Below are positions 1 through 8,427 of a stretch of 32,764 bases of DNA, one piece after another. The DNA is taken from contig VGWD01000025.1 of the NCBI GenBank assembly GCA_016873735.1, forward strand, positions 1 through 32,764, given 5' to 3'. The first letter of the stretch is position 1, and the number at the start of each line of letters is the position of its first letter. The translations under genes were made by a program, and so were the position numbers. The stretch is from Ignavibacteria bacterium. Its GTDB lineage: Bacteria; Bacteroidota; Ignavibacteria; Kapaibacteriales; UBA961. The notes under the pieces are model-generated. The model searched no databases, was not told the DNA's origin, and was given only the letters and a program-made list of their open reading frames with translations.

Positions 1-78
1 CGAACAGAGAAGTTAAGCCCTGTTGAGCTGATGGTACTGCATGCGTAGGTGTGTGGGAGAGTAGGTAGTTGCCGGGTC
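1..78 (+). rRNA. rrf: 5S ribosomal RNA, 3' part (5' end outside window)
   Basis: The window opens inside a 5S rRNA. The conserved loop-B/C text CGAACAGAGAAGTTAAGCCC is at the first bases, and the typical closing GTGGGAGAGTAGGTAGTTGC follows at 53-72 with GCCGGG at 71-76. About 78 of the usual 110-120 nt are present, so the start lies left of the window. An intrinsic terminator follows within about 10 nt, so this is the last gene of an rRNA operon. Confidence 0.95.
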
Positions 79-88
79 ATCTTCTTCT

Positions 89-121
89 AAAAAGCCTCAA
101 TCTATGCGATTGGGGCTTTTT
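89..121 (+). terminator. Intrinsic terminator after 5S rRNA
   Basis: A 14-bp stem (89-102 with 108-121) has one G-U wobble and a 5-nt loop TATGC. It runs from an A-tract into a T-tract, as expected for a Rho-independent terminator that ends the rRNA operon. Its A-rich left arm could also let it work weakly in the other direction. Confidence 0.9.
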
Positions 122-262
122 GCGTTTGGGGTTAGAATAAGTTTTTTTTAAAATCCCAATCATTCTTTCTATTTTGCATGCAATCATCGGTCATGCTCAC
201 CACATGATTCCCAAACACGGGCTCATACAGACCTTTCCACGACTTTTTGTCTATGGTGAGTT

Positions 263-961
263 ATGGCTTCTTCGAAAAATCTGCAACCCTTTTACAAGAA
301 TTGGTTCTTCTGGGTAATGGTTGCCGTTGCAGTTGCTTATTTTTCAACAAGAAATTCAAATAAGCCCACCCCCACTGTCGATTATATGACAGCCCTCAAA
401 GAAAAAGCATATGCAAAACTCGATAGCGGAATCGTGAGCGATAAATTGTTGAATGCAGAAACCTCCGATGATGATAAAGAAGAATTGTTCGTTCGTATTC
501 CGCTCGATAAATTAAAACCAGGTACTATTCTCGATTTTGGAAGTAAAGATGATACGAATCATCGCATAACTGTTACTCTCCTTTCTGAGAAATCTGCTGA
601 AGTCACCATACATGATGCAGTTGCATTAAAAGGTGATTCAACAAATATTCAATCAAAAATCGAAACAGGTACCTATGCAATATCGGTTTTTGAAGGTTCA
701 CAAGTCCTTACTGATAATAGCGATAATCCATTGATGCAAAAAGCTGCCCTTATTCTGGAAAATCTCTCTTATGGCGCAGACAAAGGACATCCTCTGTTAA
801 GTAAAAAATACTGCATCGGAAAATCAAAAAATGTAAGTGGATTGGAATCTCCCGTTTTGCGCATTTATCCATGGTTGGATCCTATCAACTTCCCCAAAAG
901 CGGACAAGAATTTTCTTTTGATAAACATCAGGTATTATTCGGCTTAAGTATGAAGAGATAA
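263..961 (+). CDS. Hypothetical membrane-anchored protein, 232 aa
   Basis: I do not recognise a family. The N-terminus has a short charged stretch and one hydrophobic segment at about residues 14-27, with no clear signal-peptidase site. It is therefore probably a single-pass protein with the remaining ~200 residues outside the cytoplasm (inference). The body is a mix of predicted strands and polar turns, with one Cys and no visible catalytic motif. There is no good Shine-Dalgarno site before the ATG. It lies 142 bp after the rRNA terminator and its stop is 8 bp from the convergent stop of the ABC permease gene. Nothing in the neighbourhood suggests a role. Confidence 0.7.
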   Translation: MASSKNLQPFYKNWFFWVMVAVAVAYFSTRNSNKPTPTVDYMTALKEKAYAKLDSGIVSDKLLNAETSDDDKEELFVRIPLDKLKPGTILDFGSKDDTNHRITVTLLSEKSAEVTIHDAVALKGDSTNIQSKIETGTYAISVFEGSQVLTDNSDNPLMQKAALILENLSYGADKGHPLLSKKYCIGKSKNVSGLESPVLRIYPWLDPINFPKSGQEFSFDKHQVLFGLSMKR

Positions 962-969
962 TCTAAAAT

Positions 970-2136
970 TCATCGCAAAGCGGATAAAATCTTCATTCTG
1001 GCAGCTTTCAATGCCGGTAGAAAACCTCCAATAAACCCCATCACCAAAGAAAAAATTAAGGCTCCGTATATCACGGAGCTCGTCATTGAAAAACTGAATG
1101 ATAATTCGGTGAAAGATCCGAAATTCAAAGTAGAGATCGAGAAAAATTGCAAAAGGGATGCAAGTCCAACTCCCATGATTCCACCCATTAATGATGTCAA
1201 TATTGATTCTGTCAAAAATGCAATCAATATTGATGTTCTGCCAAATCCTAATGCTCGAAGTGTTCCGATTTCAGTTGTACGATTCGCAACTGTAGCATAC
1301 ATCGTAATCATTGCACCTATCATAGCACCAACGCTAAAAATGATTGTTATGGTGATTCCCAAAATCTGAATGAACACTCGCATTGCTTCGGATTGTTTTT
1401 CAAAATATCTGCGCTCATTCTCTGGTTCATATTGATTCAATCTTTTGTCACTTGCAAACATCATCTTCATTGATTCTATACTTGCATCGGATGTTTTACG
1501 AAAAGTCAATGTTGAAAATGCATCACGATTGAATGCCTGTTGCAATTGACGCACATCACACCACAACTCAGATTCGAATCCTGATTTCTGGGCCTCCATC
1601 TCCCCAACAATAATCCATTCATCTCTACCGAATTTAATCTTGTCTCCAATATCAATGTTATCGAATGTTTTAATCAATGCAGTACCAACAACCAATTCTC
1701 TCGCACCGAATGTAAACATCCTACCTTTGATGATAGTGATTTTATTACGAATGTTCAAAGCTGTCTCCGAAACGCCACGAACAGCCAAATTACTTATGCC
1801 TCCGTCCTTCTTGGGTGCATTGATCACCGTTACACCATCAGATGTCATCAAGGCAATTCCCTTTTCATCTTTTTGCACGAATTGTAATGTTGAAATCAAA
1901 TCAGCCGTTTGCCTGTCAACAATGCTTGTGATCTCTCCGGATGAAGATTTGCGAACAATCACCACATTGTTCTCGGAACCTGTGGTAGCAAGTGTTTTGC
2001 GAATGCCATCGGCCATCATTAGTACAGCGGCAAAGACAAATACAACCAATGCAATCCCACCTATGGTTATCCCGGCAGTGAGTTTTCTGGCTACAAAATT
2101 CTTGATGATATAATAAAATGGAATATTCATGTTCAT
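970..2136 (-). CDS. ABC transporter permease, FtsX/MacB type (second of two)
   Basis: The 388-aa protein has the standard MacB/LolCE permease layout: one transmembrane helix at about residues 20-43, a large extracytoplasmic domain (about 45-230), then three C-terminal helices near 255-280, 305-330 and 355-378. The stretch RTTEIGTLRALGFGR after the second helix is the cytoplasmic coupling region typical of this family. It is the last gene of a four-gene export unit, and its ATG overlaps the stop of the upstream permease by 4 bp (ATGA). Such pairs form a heterodimeric membrane part with one ATPase. Substrate is not shown by sequence; lipoprotein, peptide or drug export are all possible. Confidence 0.93.
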   Translation of the reverse strand: MNMNIPFYYIIKNFVARKLTAGITIGGIALVVFVFAAVLMMADGIRKTLATTGSENNVVIVRKSSSGEITSIVDRQTADLISTLQFVQKDEKGIALMTSDGVTVINAPKKDGGISNLAVRGVSETALNIRNKITIIKGRMFTFGARELVVGTALIKTFDNIDIGDKIKFGRDEWIIVGEMEAQKSGFESELWCDVRQLQQAFNRDAFSTLTFRKTSDASIESMKMMFASDKRLNQYEPENERRYFEKQSEAMRVFIQILGITITIIFSVGAMIGAMITMYATVANRTTEIGTLRALGFGRTSILIAFLTESILTSLMGGIMGVGLASLLQFFSISTLNFGSFTELSFSFSMTSSVIYGALIFSLVMGFIGGFLPALKAARMKILSALR

Positions 2137-3293
2137 CCTGTAAAACGAAGTCCATCAACAATGCGCATGGTCAATGCACGGTATAGAGGAATGATTGCCG
2201 CAATGACTCCTACAATCAAAGCCGAAGACCCGGCCAATACATAGGTTGATGATGCAATGATGAATACCGGAAACCAACCTCTCGGAAGCAATGATTCAAA
2301 TCCTTGAACGATCGGTATCAACAATGCAATACCAATTCCTGCACCCAGCAATGAAATGGTCAATGCCTCTCCCGCGATGAATGCAAAGAGATGTCCGCCT
2401 GTGAAACCGAGTGATTTCAGAACAGCATATTCTCTTGTGCGCTCTCTGGATGTCATGATCATCGTATTGCACAAAACAAGCAGGATAATACCGATGATCA
2501 AATAGGACATGATATTTATGGCACCAATAATGGCACCTGATGAGGAAACAAAACCCTGCTGAAATTGACCTTCGGTTTCCGTCTTTGTTTCCGCAGGAGA
2601 ATTCTTGAATAATTCATCGATCTTCTGCGAAATCTCTGCCGACTTTGAAGCATCATTGATCTTTACCACATAATATCCAACTTGATCAGCACTTGAAGCA
2701 TCGTCCTGCTTCATCCGTTCATTCAGATATTCCCAATGAAAGAACATTTGCGTTGCATCATCGGTTTTTGAACGCGGCGTGTAAATCCCTCTGACAGTGA
2801 ATTGCCATGAGCCGGGATAGATGTCTCCCTCCATATTCATGATATCACCAACCTTGAGTCCATAACGTTTCGCTGTTTCAATTCCCACGATACATGCATT
2901 CCGTTCGGATCTAAAAGCCGATATCTCGGATGAGGTAAGTTTGAATTCAGGATAAAGCGTAAAAATGGTCTCCGGATCACAAGCCTGTCGAGCAAAAAAC
3001 TGATCCTTGTCGATATATGTTCCACCAAACCAATTCAACCATGACACTGTTGTCACACCGGGTATACCGGCAATTTTTTCCTTATATGCATAGGGCAATG
3101 GAAAAATGAATGATACGGCTTGCCTTACAACCAAGCGATTGGGAGATGATGCAGCCACTCCGGAATTCCAGGCAGTGACAACTGTTCTCAGCATTCCGAA
3201 TGCAATGACCGCAACGGATATTCCAACGATCGTCAACAATACGCGCAATGTATGACGGAATGAATTTTTTATGATGAGTTTGGTCATGCTCAT
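2133..3293 (-). CDS. ABC transporter permease, FtsX/MacB type (first of two)
   Basis: This 386-aa protein has the same architecture as its downstream partner: N-terminal helix near residues 16-38, a periplasmic domain to about 255, then three helices (about 258-282, 305-330, 345-372). The family coupling segment reads RTREYAVLKSLGF. The two permeases are clearly related in layout but differ strongly in sequence, so they are old paralogues forming a heterodimer rather than a recent duplication. The start overlaps the end of the ATPase gene by 4 bp, which implies translational coupling. A second in-frame Met at residue 3 is an equally possible start. Confidence 0.93.
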   Translation of the reverse strand: MSMTKLIIKNSFRHTLRVLLTIVGISVAVIAFGMLRTVVTAWNSGVAASSPNRLVVRQAVSFIFPLPYAYKEKIAGIPGVTTVSWLNWFGGTYIDKDQFFARQACDPETIFTLYPEFKLTSSEISAFRSERNACIVGIETAKRYGLKVGDIMNMEGDIYPGSWQFTVRGIYTPRSKTDDATQMFFHWEYLNERMKQDDASSADQVGYYVVKINDASKSAEISQKIDELFKNSPAETKTETEGQFQQGFVSSSGAIIGAINIMSYLIIGIILLVLCNTMIMTSRERTREYAVLKSLGFTGGHLFAFIAGEALTISLLGAGIGIALLIPIVQGFESLLPRGWFPVFIIASSTYVLAGSSALIVGVIAAIIPLYRALTMRIVDGLRFTG

Positions 3294-3976
3294 GACTGTA
3301 CCTGCGGAATAAGATCACCTTTTTCCAAATGATGAACGATATGAGCACGATTCGCTGCTTGAGGATCATGCGTCACCATCACGATGGTCTTGCCGAATTC
3401 TTTATTCAAACGCTCAAGCAATGTGAGAATTTCTTCAGCGGAAACTCTGTCGAGATCACCCGTAGGTTCATCGGCCACAAAGATGTCGGGATCTGAAGCA
3501 ATTGCACGCGCTATGGCAACTCTTTGCTCTTGTCCGCCGGACAATTGCTTGGGATAATGATCCATCCGATCTGCCAATCCCACAACACTCAATGCAAGTT
3601 CAACCTGACGTCTTCTTTCTGATTTTGAAAGTGGTGTAAGCATCAAAGGCAATTCCACATTTTCAAAAGCCGTGAGAACAGGTATAAGATTATAAAACTG
3701 AAAGATGAATCCGATATGGCGGGACCGCCATTTTGCAAGTTCTGTCTCGCTCAATGCACCGATGTCGGTTCCGGCAATCAGCACTTCACCATTGGTGGGA
3801 CGATCAATACCCGCAATGATATTCAATAATGTTGTTTTTCCCGAACCGGAAGGACCCATCAAGGCAACAAAATCACCTTGGACAATGTCCAAGGAAACAT
3901 CATTCAATACAGTGATTTCTTGCTTGTCACGCTTATATATTTTGGTGAGATGCGATATGGTTATGATTGCAGACAT
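3290..3976 (-). CDS. ABC transporter ATP-binding protein, MacB/LolD family
   Basis: A complete 228-aa nucleotide-binding subunit. Walker A is GPSGSGKTT at residues 41-49, the Q-loop Gln is residue 93, the signature LSGGQ is 145-149, Walker B ends in ADEPTGDLD with D169/E170, and the switch His is H203 in VTHD. The form of these motifs is that of the MacB/LolD/FtsE group, which powers mechanical export across the periplasm rather than substrate translocation through the inner membrane. It lies 2 bp after the adaptor gene and overlaps the first permease, so adaptor, ATPase and both permeases are one transcription unit. No TolC-like outer-membrane gene is present in the window. Confidence 0.96.
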   Translation of the reverse strand: MSAIITISHLTKIYKRDKQEITVLNDVSLDIVQGDFVALMGPSGSGKTTLLNIIAGIDRPTNGEVLIAGTDIGALSETELAKWRSRHIGFIFQFYNLIPVLTAFENVELPLMLTPLSKSERRRQVELALSVVGLADRMDHYPKQLSGGQEQRVAIARAIASDPDIFVADEPTGDLDRVSAEEILTLLERLNKEFGKTIVMVTHDPQAANRAHIVHHLEKGDLIPQVQS

Positions 3977-3978
3977 GA

Positions 3979-5196
3979 TTATTCCTTTTCAATCGCAATG
4001 GTTGTACCATTGGATAATTGCTCAATTCCGGTTGTTATCAATGATGCTCCCGGCGCCAATCCTGAAATCACTTCATAATAGTCACCAAATGTCTTGCCCG
4101 TTTTGATGCTGACTTCTTTTGCAGTTGATGCAGGGCCTACGATGAATGCAATCATTTTTCCATTGACATTCAATACTGCTGATTTTGGTATGAGTATTTT
4201 TGGTGCTTCTTTTGGTCCTTTCTCAGAATCCATCCTCAAGAAATTAACCTTTGCAGCCATCTCCGGTAATACACGTTCATCCAGATCCGAAAAACGAATC
4301 TTTACTTTCACTGTTCCTTTTCCTCGATCTGCTGTCGGAATGATCTTACTTACAATACCTGCATATTTTTTATCTGTAATGGCGCTCACAGAAATCTCTA
4401 CGGGTTGATCTTGCGAGATTTTGGACAGAGAAGATTCCGATACATCTGCCTCCACTTCCAGTGATGACATATCAGCGAGCGTGACGACAGCACCTCTGGA
4501 TCCGGCTGCTGCACCCAATGCCGTGATCACTTCACCAACATTTGCATTCTTGGTGAGAACAGTCCCATCAAATGGTGCGCGAATGATTGTGTTTTCCACT
4601 TGTACTTGTGCTGCTCTAATTGCAGATTCCTGCGCCTTCATTTGTGCTTGTGCGGATCGAATCTGAGCTTGTGCTCTTTGCCATCTGAATTGTGAAATTT
4701 CCAATTCCGCCTGCGTACCCGCTCCACCAGCAATCAATGCCTTTTGACGAATAAATGTAGCATTTGCATCATCGTATTCGGCTTGAGCATTTGCAAGTGA
4801 TGCTTTGATCACTTCCATTTGCGCTTTTTGTTGCGAAAGAAATGCCTGTACATCATTGCTTTCGATTTTACCAATCACATTTCCTGCTTGTACCTTATCG
4901 CCTTCGATCACATACAGCGCTTCCAATCTTCCCGTGGCTTTTGATGAGATTGCTGCTTTTACTTGTGCAACCACATAACCTTGACCGGTGAGAATTGCAT
5001 CCTGACCTGAAAGAGAAGATACTGTGATTGTTAATGTCTTGACTTTGACTGAAGAATCTGAAAACAAAACATATCCCACTATCGCAATAATCACGATTGC
5101 AATGATGAGATAAATTTTCCGTTTTGATGCGGGCTTTTTTTCATCACGATCAATCTTGAGTGAAGAGAGATCTGCCATTGAAGCTTTTTGATTCAT
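3979..5196 (-). CDS. Periplasmic adaptor subunit (HlyD/MacA family) of the export system
   Basis: This 405-aa membrane-fusion protein has one helix at about residues 27-46. After it come a lipoyl-like half (around residues 83-115, including ATGRLEALYVIEGDKVQAG), an alpha-helical hairpin (about 118-190, rich in Ala/Gln/Glu), the second lipoyl half (IIRAPFDGTV), and a beta-barrel and membrane-proximal domain. This is the order of MacA/AcrA-type adaptors. It is the first of four genes encoding a MacAB-like tripartite exporter. It begins 28 bp after mreD, close enough to be cotranscribed. No Shine-Dalgarno site is visible before its ATG. Confidence 0.93.
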   Translation of the reverse strand: MNQKASMADLSSLKIDRDEKKPASKRKIYLIIAIVIIAIVGYVLFSDSSVKVKTLTITVSSLSGQDAILTGQGYVVAQVKAAISSKATGRLEALYVIEGDKVQAGNVIGKIESNDVQAFLSQQKAQMEVIKASLANAQAEYDDANATFIRQKALIAGGAGTQAELEISQFRWQRAQAQIRSAQAQMKAQESAIRAAQVQVENTIIRAPFDGTVLTKNANVGEVITALGAAAGSRGAVVTLADMSSLEVEADVSESSLSKISQDQPVEISVSAITDKKYAGIVSKIIPTADRGKGTVKVKIRFSDLDERVLPEMAAKVNFLRMDSEKGPKEAPKILIPKSAVLNVNGKMIAFIVGPASTAKEVSIKTGKTFGDYYEVISGLAPGASLITTGIEQLSNGTTIAIEKE

Positions 5197-5224
5197 AATC
5201 TATGTAGAAAGTAGTGAATATGTT

Positions 5225-5752
5225 CTAATTCTGAACATTCCTTGATTTGACGAGCATAGGAAATAATGCCGCAACAGTTGTATAGAGGGTAGATGCAATG
5301 CCATAACGGAAGAAGAAATTCCAGAATGTCATTTCCGTGGGGCGTATGTAGAAAAAGAAGTAAATCAGATTATGCACAAATGACGAAGCCAGTATGGCAA
5401 GGATGAAATATAAACTGCCAAGCGTATATTCATTGTTTTTCTCTTTATAGAAAAACCCTGCGATGAAACCGGCAAATGTTTTTGCGAGTGCATTCGTTCC
5501 GATCACATCATATGAAACAAGATCAAAAAGCAATCCACATAAAAATCCGGCAATGATTCCCGTGAATTGTCCTTCACGCAATGCAATCCAAACCACAAGG
5601 ATTGTGAGAAGATCAGGCGTGATTCCGCTCACTGAAATCAAATTGAGCATGATCACATGTGCTAGTGCCAGCATCAATGCTGTGATGCCATAGATCACAT
5701 ATCGTAGATTATACCACGATTGAGCAAAGCTGCGTTCTTGAAATTCCGTCAT
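5225..5752 (-). CDS. mreD: Rod shape-determining protein MreD
   Basis: A 175-aa, very hydrophobic protein with about five transmembrane helices and the MreD pattern of a conserved polar turn in the middle (GLLFDLVSYDVIGTNALAKTF region, residues about 88-110). MreD is an integral inner-membrane part of the elongasome that works with MreC to control side-wall peptidoglycan synthesis. It follows mreC by a single base. Neither mreB nor the usual downstream mrdA/rodA genes are adjacent; instead an exonuclease fusion lies upstream and an exporter downstream. Confidence 0.9.
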   Translation of the reverse strand: MTEFQERSFAQSWYNLRYVIYGITALMLALAHVIMLNLISVSGITPDLLTILVVWIALREGQFTGIIAGFLCGLLFDLVSYDVIGTNALAKTFAGFIAGFFYKEKNNEYTLGSLYFILAILASSFVHNLIYFFFYIRPTEMTFWNFFFRYGIASTLYTTVAALFPMLVKSRNVQN

Positions 5753-5753
5753 T

Positions 5754-6617
5754 TCATCGAGCCTTTATTTGAGGAATCATGGGTTTGCCTACTTTATTAT
5801 TATCTCTTTCGAGCAATATTCGTTGCGGATTGGGTAAGAGTTTCATCACAAACACTTGTTCCAAAGTCAAAAAGTTCACCGATGGCTTCACAAGTATTTT
5901 TCTGAACAATGATGTACCATCATCTCTGGTTTCCATCACTGTTCCGATTTTGATATTTGGTGGATATCTGTTTGAATAGCTTGACGTGATCACTTCATCA
6001 CCAACTTGTACATCATATGATTTTGGGATATTCTTCATCGTCAATGCTTCCTCGCCATCCCATATGAGAATGCCGTCGATGCGCGATCTTTGGATTTTTC
6101 CGGCAATTCTACTTTCGCGATTGATGAGCAAACGTATGACGGAATACCCATCGCTTGTTCCAACCACGAGCCCAACCAATCCCGCATCGGTAACAACCGG
6201 CATTCCTACATCCACGCCATCATCTTCGCCACGATTGATAGTGGCATAATTTCTTGCTTCGGTTGTTGTTTTTCCGACGATATCGGCACTGATCAATGGT
6301 ATGCCTGATGACTTCTTGAATTCCAACAGCTTTCGAAGTTTTGCATTCTCTATGATTGATTGTCGAATCTTTGCGCGCTCATCGCTCAATTGTAAATTCA
6401 ATTCTCGCAAAGCTGCATTCTCATTTTTCAAAGCGATGGGATTGGGAATCCAAGAAAATGCACTTTGCATCCAACCAATTCCTCCAACCACAATAGACCT
6501 ATAACCACCCAAGTCGGTGGTATTGCCAAGGTTCATCATGATCAATGAAATGATGGTGAATGCGCTTAAAGCGGAATATTCTCTGAATCGAAAGATAAAT
6601 TCAAGCAGTCTTTGCAT
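5754..6617 (-). CDS. mreC: Rod shape-determining protein MreC
   Basis: A 287-aa bitopic protein with a short cytoplasmic N-terminus, one helix at about residues 16-33, a coiled coil at about 62-100 (ENAALRELNLQLSDERAKIR), and the paired beta-barrel domain of MreC from about 105 to 265, including typical GMPVVTDAGLVG and VGDEVITS text. MreC forms filaments in the periplasm and activates PBP2/RodA. Length is normal. The gene begins 11 bp after the fused nuclease gene and ends 1 bp before mreD. The start gives a short basic N-terminus directly before the membrane helix, which fits the family. Confidence 0.93.
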   Translation of the reverse strand: MQRLLEFIFRFREYSALSAFTIISLIMMNLGNTTDLGGYRSIVVGGIGWMQSAFSWIPNPIALKNENAALRELNLQLSDERAKIRQSIIENAKLRKLLEFKKSSGIPLISADIVGKTTTEARNYATINRGEDDGVDVGMPVVTDAGLVGLVVGTSDGYSVIRLLINRESRIAGKIQRSRIDGILIWDGEEALTMKNIPKSYDVQVGDEVITSSYSNRYPPNIKIGTVMETRDDGTSLFRKILVKPSVNFLTLEQVFVMKLLPNPQRILLERDNNKVGKPMIPQIKAR

Positions 6618-6628
6618 GGGTGCTCTTT

Positions 6629-8383
6629 TCAGACATCAATGGAACAAGACAATTGACTGTATTCATTCGGAACATCGACGATATTCGCATGTGTATTGCG
6701 AATGGTCATGGAGAATTCATCTTTCAATGTTTCCAGTGAACGATGCTCCACATATAAAATGATTGCATTCGAAGAATGCCTGTGAATCCACGAAGTGATG
6801 ATTTGTATTTCGTCAATCTCCAATGGATCCATTCGTTCTACTATATCATTGACGGGGCCGCTATCGGATGCATAATACAATTGTTCCATCATCACATGAA
6901 ATCTTGTGAGATCAGCTTTTCTTCCGATGATTTCTTGATGCGCCAATTTGCCGGATCGAATGAAAAACACTTCAACGGTTTTTTCACGCGAATTCGCATC
7001 CAAAATGATGATGGTATTATTATGAGTAACCGAGGTTGAAACTTCTGCTCTGCGATCGAATAATCTACGTAGCTCATGTAGACGATTTCTCAACATTGCG
7101 GCATTTTCAAATCGTAATGCCTCTGCCTCCAGTTGCATTTCTTCTTCCATGCGTTCGAGCAAACCTCCGCTTGAACCACTCAAAAAATGGCGGGCTCTTG
7201 CCACTTCCTGCAAATAATCATCCTGCGTCTGTATCATTGCGCAAGGTGCACCACAACGCCTTATTTGATGATAAAAGCAAGGTTGCTTTTCCGCTGACGG
7301 CTTGAGTGTCTCAGTGCATTGTCGCAATCCAAATGACTTATAGACCGTTTCCACAACTTCGCGAGCAAGCGTTCCGCTTCTGAATGGTCCGAAATACTCC
7401 GCGCCATCATTGATGATAGTGGAAGACCATTCCAAACGGGGAAATTCATCATTCACATTCAAACGTAAAAAAGGAAAACGCCGCATTTTTTTGCTCGCAG
7501 TGTTGAATTGCGGTTTGATGCGTTTGATCTCTTTAGATTCCATGAGCAATGCCGCAAGCTCAGTGCCGGTAACTTCATATTGAATTGCATGCACCTGCTT
7601 TACCATGCGTGCAATTTTCTGAGGATGCTGAGCTCCCGCCTGAAAATATGTACGAACGCGCTCTTTGAGATTTTTTGCCTTTCCTATATAGAGAATATTC
7701 TGGTCTTTGTCCAACATGCGATAAATGCCGGGTTCTTCGGGTAAATTGGACAAAGTAGTTTCGACTCTTTTGATTGCAGCAGGTGGGGTATGAAATTGTT
7801 CGATGCGTTTGTTTTGAAAGCGTAATAATTCATCGATGGTTTCAATGTCATATTCATTTTCGAGCATTTCCAGAAACTGCAGGAGAAACTGTGCAGTCGC
7901 TTTTGCATCTCCCAGCGCTCTGTGACGATCTTTGATATGTATGCCAAAATGCGATGCAACTGCACCGACATTCTTCTTGAGTGATTTGGGAAGAATTCTC
8001 CTTGCCAATTTGCAGGTACATAATTGTGGAATGATCGGAATGGAGAGATTCAATCTTCGCAGTGATCGCTGAATGAAATTCCAATCGAAGCTCACATTAT
8101 GTGCAGCAAAGATTGCATTCGGCATTGCTAAAATTTCAGAAATTGTCGGCATTACATCTTCAGCTTTGGCTCCATTTGCAGCCATTGCATTGCTGATGCC
8201 GGTCATTTGCTCGATGAATTGCGGAATGAATTGATGCGGATTTATCAGTTCAGAAAATTCTTTGACGATTTCTCCTCCTTGAATCACCACACATGCTATT
8301 TCCATGATGCGATGATCCTCGGCATCGTGACCTGTTGTTTCAACATCCACGACAATGATCGGCACTTCCCAAAATGATTTCAT
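6629..8383 (-). CDS. DEDDh exonuclease / GIY-YIG (UvrC-Cho-like) fusion nuclease with UVR motif
   Basis: This 584-aa protein has an N-terminal DnaQ-like exonuclease with D13/E15 (VVDVETTG), D100 (AHNVSFD), and H154 and D159 (HRALGDA), a complete DEDDh set. A GIY-YIG endonuclease follows (GIY at 219-221, YIG at 232-234, R242, E282). Next are four cysteines C356, C369, C377 and C381, matching the Fe-S cysteines of UvrC, and a UVR (UvrB-contact) motif at about 408-441. The C-terminal ~140 residues are a poorly conserved UvrC-like region; the UvrC HhH domain is absent. The same fusion occurs in actinobacteria (e.g. M. tuberculosis Rv2191). A role in damage incision and trimming is likely but unproven. 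It lies 44 bp after the propeller gene and 11 bp before mreC. Confidence 0.92.
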   Translation of the reverse strand: MKSFWEVPIIVVDVETTGHDAEDHRIMEIACVVIQGGEIVKEFSELINPHQFIPQFIEQMTGISNAMAANGAKAEDVMPTISEILAMPNAIFAAHNVSFDWNFIQRSLRRLNLSIPIIPQLCTCKLARRILPKSLKKNVGAVASHFGIHIKDRHRALGDAKATAQFLLQFLEMLENEYDIETIDELLRFQNKRIEQFHTPPAAIKRVETTLSNLPEEPGIYRMLDKDQNILYIGKAKNLKERVRTYFQAGAQHPQKIARMVKQVHAIQYEVTGTELAALLMESKEIKRIKPQFNTASKKMRRFPFLRLNVNDEFPRLEWSSTIINDGAEYFGPFRSGTLAREVVETVYKSFGLRQCTETLKPSAEKQPCFYHQIRRCGAPCAMIQTQDDYLQEVARARHFLSGSSGGLLERMEEEMQLEAEALRFENAAMLRNRLHELRRLFDRRAEVSTSVTHNNTIIILDANSREKTVEVFFIRSGKLAHQEIIGRKADLTRFHVMMEQLYYASDSGPVNDIVERMDPLEIDEIQIITSWIHRHSSNAIILYVEHRSLETLKDEFSMTIRNTHANIVDVPNEYSQLSCSIDV

Positions 8384-8398
8384 GCTGACTGTTCTTTC

Positions 8399-8412
8399 CG
8401 GGGAAATCCCCG
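8399..8412. repeat. Short perfect inverted repeat upstream of fusion nuclease gene
   Basis: CGGGGA-AA-TCCCCG is a perfect 6-bp inverted repeat with a 2-bp centre, 16 bp upstream of the nuclease start codon. It could be an operator or, in RNA, a small hairpin near the ribosome site. The same 11 bases CGGGGAAATCC recur upstream of nrdJ (28732-28742). Function is inference. Confidence 0.35.
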
Positions 8413-8427
8413 TAATTCATATCTTCA

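Noticed and set aside
1640-2113. Plus-strand 157-aa frame opposite the ABC permease gene
   Set aside because: It mirrors the codons of a clear permease on the minus strand and has no start context or recognisable product.
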